Position numbers and translations under genes: made by a program. A stretch of DNA of 6,225 bases from NCBI GenBank assembly GCA_043804755.1, contig JAZDIT010000041.1, positions 1-6,225 of the forward strand, written 5' to 3'. This document shows, piece after piece, positions 6,057 to 6,225 of this stretch (the stretch's first letter is position 1; every line of letters begins with the position of its first letter). The DNA is from JAZDIT01 sp043804755 (GTDB lineage Bacteria; Patescibacteriota; Minisyncoccia; Minisyncoccales; JAQTPW01). The notes under the pieces are model-generated. The model saw only the letters and a list, made by a program, of their open reading frames with translations. It was not told the origin of the DNA and made no database searches.

Positions 6057-6096
6057 GCCACTCAGCCCCTGCCTACCGGCAGGCAGGACCTCTCCA
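6057..6096 (-). pseudogene. Truncated 5' fragment of tRNA-Ser(GCT), split by a palindrome
   Basis: On the minus strand TGGAGAGGT (6096-6088) and GGCTGAGTGGC (6067-6057) together equal nt 1-19 of tRNA-Ser(GCT) and the base before it, without a mismatch. The acceptor 5' strand, positions 8-9, the D-stem 5' strand and part of the D-loop are present; the remaining tRNA is absent. The 20 bp inserted after nt 8 is a palindrome annotated separately. The fragment sits about 6 nt downstream of the predicted promoter start, the normal place for a tRNA gene, suggesting it marks the original tRNA position. Confidence 0.88.
6068..6087. repeat. 20-bp GC-rich palindromic repeat (REP-like)
   Basis: CCTGCCTACCGGCAGGCAGG has a perfect 7-bp inverted repeat (CCTGCCT/AGGCAGG) around ACCGGC; read without a loop it is palindromic except for one mismatched position pair. 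Its G+C content contrasts sharply with the A+T-rich surroundings. It interrupts the duplicated tRNA fragment cleanly, with no visible target-site duplication. From memory, similar CCTGCC-type palindromes are scattered in Parcubacteria genomes, but only one copy occurs in this window. Confidence 0.8.
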
Positions 6097-6107
6097 ATTA
6101 CTTTTAT

Positions 6108-6136
6108 ATTCTACTCATAAAATCAGCCTACGTCAA
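6108..6136 (-). promoter_or_regulatory. Sigma70-type promoter, ancestral tRNA-Ser promoter now ahead of the GIY-YIG gene
   Basis: TTGACG at 6136-6131 and TAGAAT at 6113-6108 each match the -35/-10 consensus at five of six positions, with an ideal 17-bp spacer. The predicted start, at about 6101-6102, is about 6 nt before nt 1 of the duplicated tRNA fragment. This is the best promoter in the window. The -35 overlaps the last codons of the upstream partial gene. Confidence 0.75.
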
Positions 6137-6225
6137 TTTCCCCTTCAATGCGATTCAGGGCAATCCTGATCTTGTCAGCGGATTGAATTCGACTTAATTT
6201 CGTGTTAAATTTAACGAAGTTTCTG
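6123..6225 (-). CDS. C-terminal end of an unidentified protein
   Basis: The only open minus-strand frame at this window edge gives 33 residues before a TGA at 6125-6123, beginning RNFVKFNTKL and ending ALNRIEGEIDVG. The other two minus frames hit stops quickly. The composition (amphipathic, alternating charged and hydrophobic residues) looks like a genuine helical C-terminus rather than random translation. I do not recognise the family. The stop falls inside the spacer of the downstream promoter, fitting the tight spacing seen elsewhere. Upstream sequence is needed to identify it. Confidence 0.5.
   Translation of the reverse strand, partial: RNFVKFNTKLSRIQSADKIRIALNRIEGEIDVG

Larger units (their letters stand above)
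5783..6096 (-). mobile_element. Putative minimal GIY-YIG element inserted at tRNA-Ser(GCT)
   Basis: Direct copies of a 20-nt sequence (tRNA nt 1-19 plus the preceding T) bracket a 254-bp segment, 5803-6056, almost entirely filled by the GIY-YIG gene. The proximal copy (5783-5802) belongs to the intact tRNA. The distal copy (6057-6067 plus 6088-6096) is split by a 20-bp palindrome. The matched portion is identical across all 20 bases and similarity stops at tRNA nt 20, inside the D-loop. This fits insertion into the tRNA with restoration of a complete tRNA downstream. No integrase, transposase or second ORF is present. Mobility is inferred from the duplicated tRNA and the nuclease gene; a local tandem duplication is the main alternative. 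Confidence 0.55.

Noticed and set aside
6068..6087. Rho-independent terminator or CRISPR repeat at the palindrome
   Set aside because: No T-run follows the stem on either strand, and there is a single copy with no spacer-repeat array.
5783..6096. Group I intron with a GIY-YIG ORF inside a tRNA
   Set aside because: The downstream tRNA is complete without splicing, the upstream copy is a duplicate rather than an exon, and only about 8 bp of the segment is non-coding, leaving no room for an intron core.

Overview
The window looks like a chromosomal segment of a Candidate Phyla Radiation bacterium (Patescibacteria, Parcubacteria-like). The grounds are compact, almost gap-free genes, A+T-rich intergenic DNA, a pilM-N-O-B block with short divergent PilN and PilO proteins, weak or absent Shine-Dalgarno sites, tRNAs without an encoded CCA, a one-domain GIY-YIG gene, and a palindrome of a type I recall from such genomes. 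Taxonomy is inferred from gene style only. Stop codons behave as in code 11.

Bases 1-4432 (minus strand) form a type IV pilus assembly operon. In transcription order it contains pilM (actin-like), pilN, pilO, a small one-TM protein ending in an ENPF motif, the pilB extension ATPase, and a response-regulator receiver domain cut by the window edge. Gene gaps are 3-6 bp or genes overlap, so the set is almost certainly co-transcribed. PilM/N/O and probably the small protein would form the inner-membrane alignment platform. PilB powers pilus extension, and the receiver protein is a candidate control input.

Bases 4433-4467 separate pilM from a divergent comF-like phosphoribosyltransferase gene. 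A 10-bp perfect palindrome there supplies a TATAAT box on each strand. The comF box is so close to the ATG that its mRNA is predicted to be leaderless. A strong hairpin terminator follows comF.

Bases 5210-5810 (minus strand) hold two serine tRNA genes, anticodons TGA and GCT, flanking a short hibernation-promoting factor gene (HPF/RaiA family).

Bases 5783-6136 are the most interesting part. A GIY-YIG nuclease gene of 246 bp fills a 254-bp segment placed directly upstream of tRNA-Ser(GCT). The other side of the segment carries a second copy of the first 19 nt of that tRNA plus one preceding base. That copy is split by a 20-bp GC-rich palindrome. Upstream of it is a near-consensus sigma70 promoter positioned exactly as a tRNA promoter should be. 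The simplest reading is that a minimal GIY-YIG element entered the tRNA D-loop, regenerated an intact tRNA downstream, and captured the tRNA promoter. Bases 6123-6225 hold the C-terminal end of an unidentified gene.
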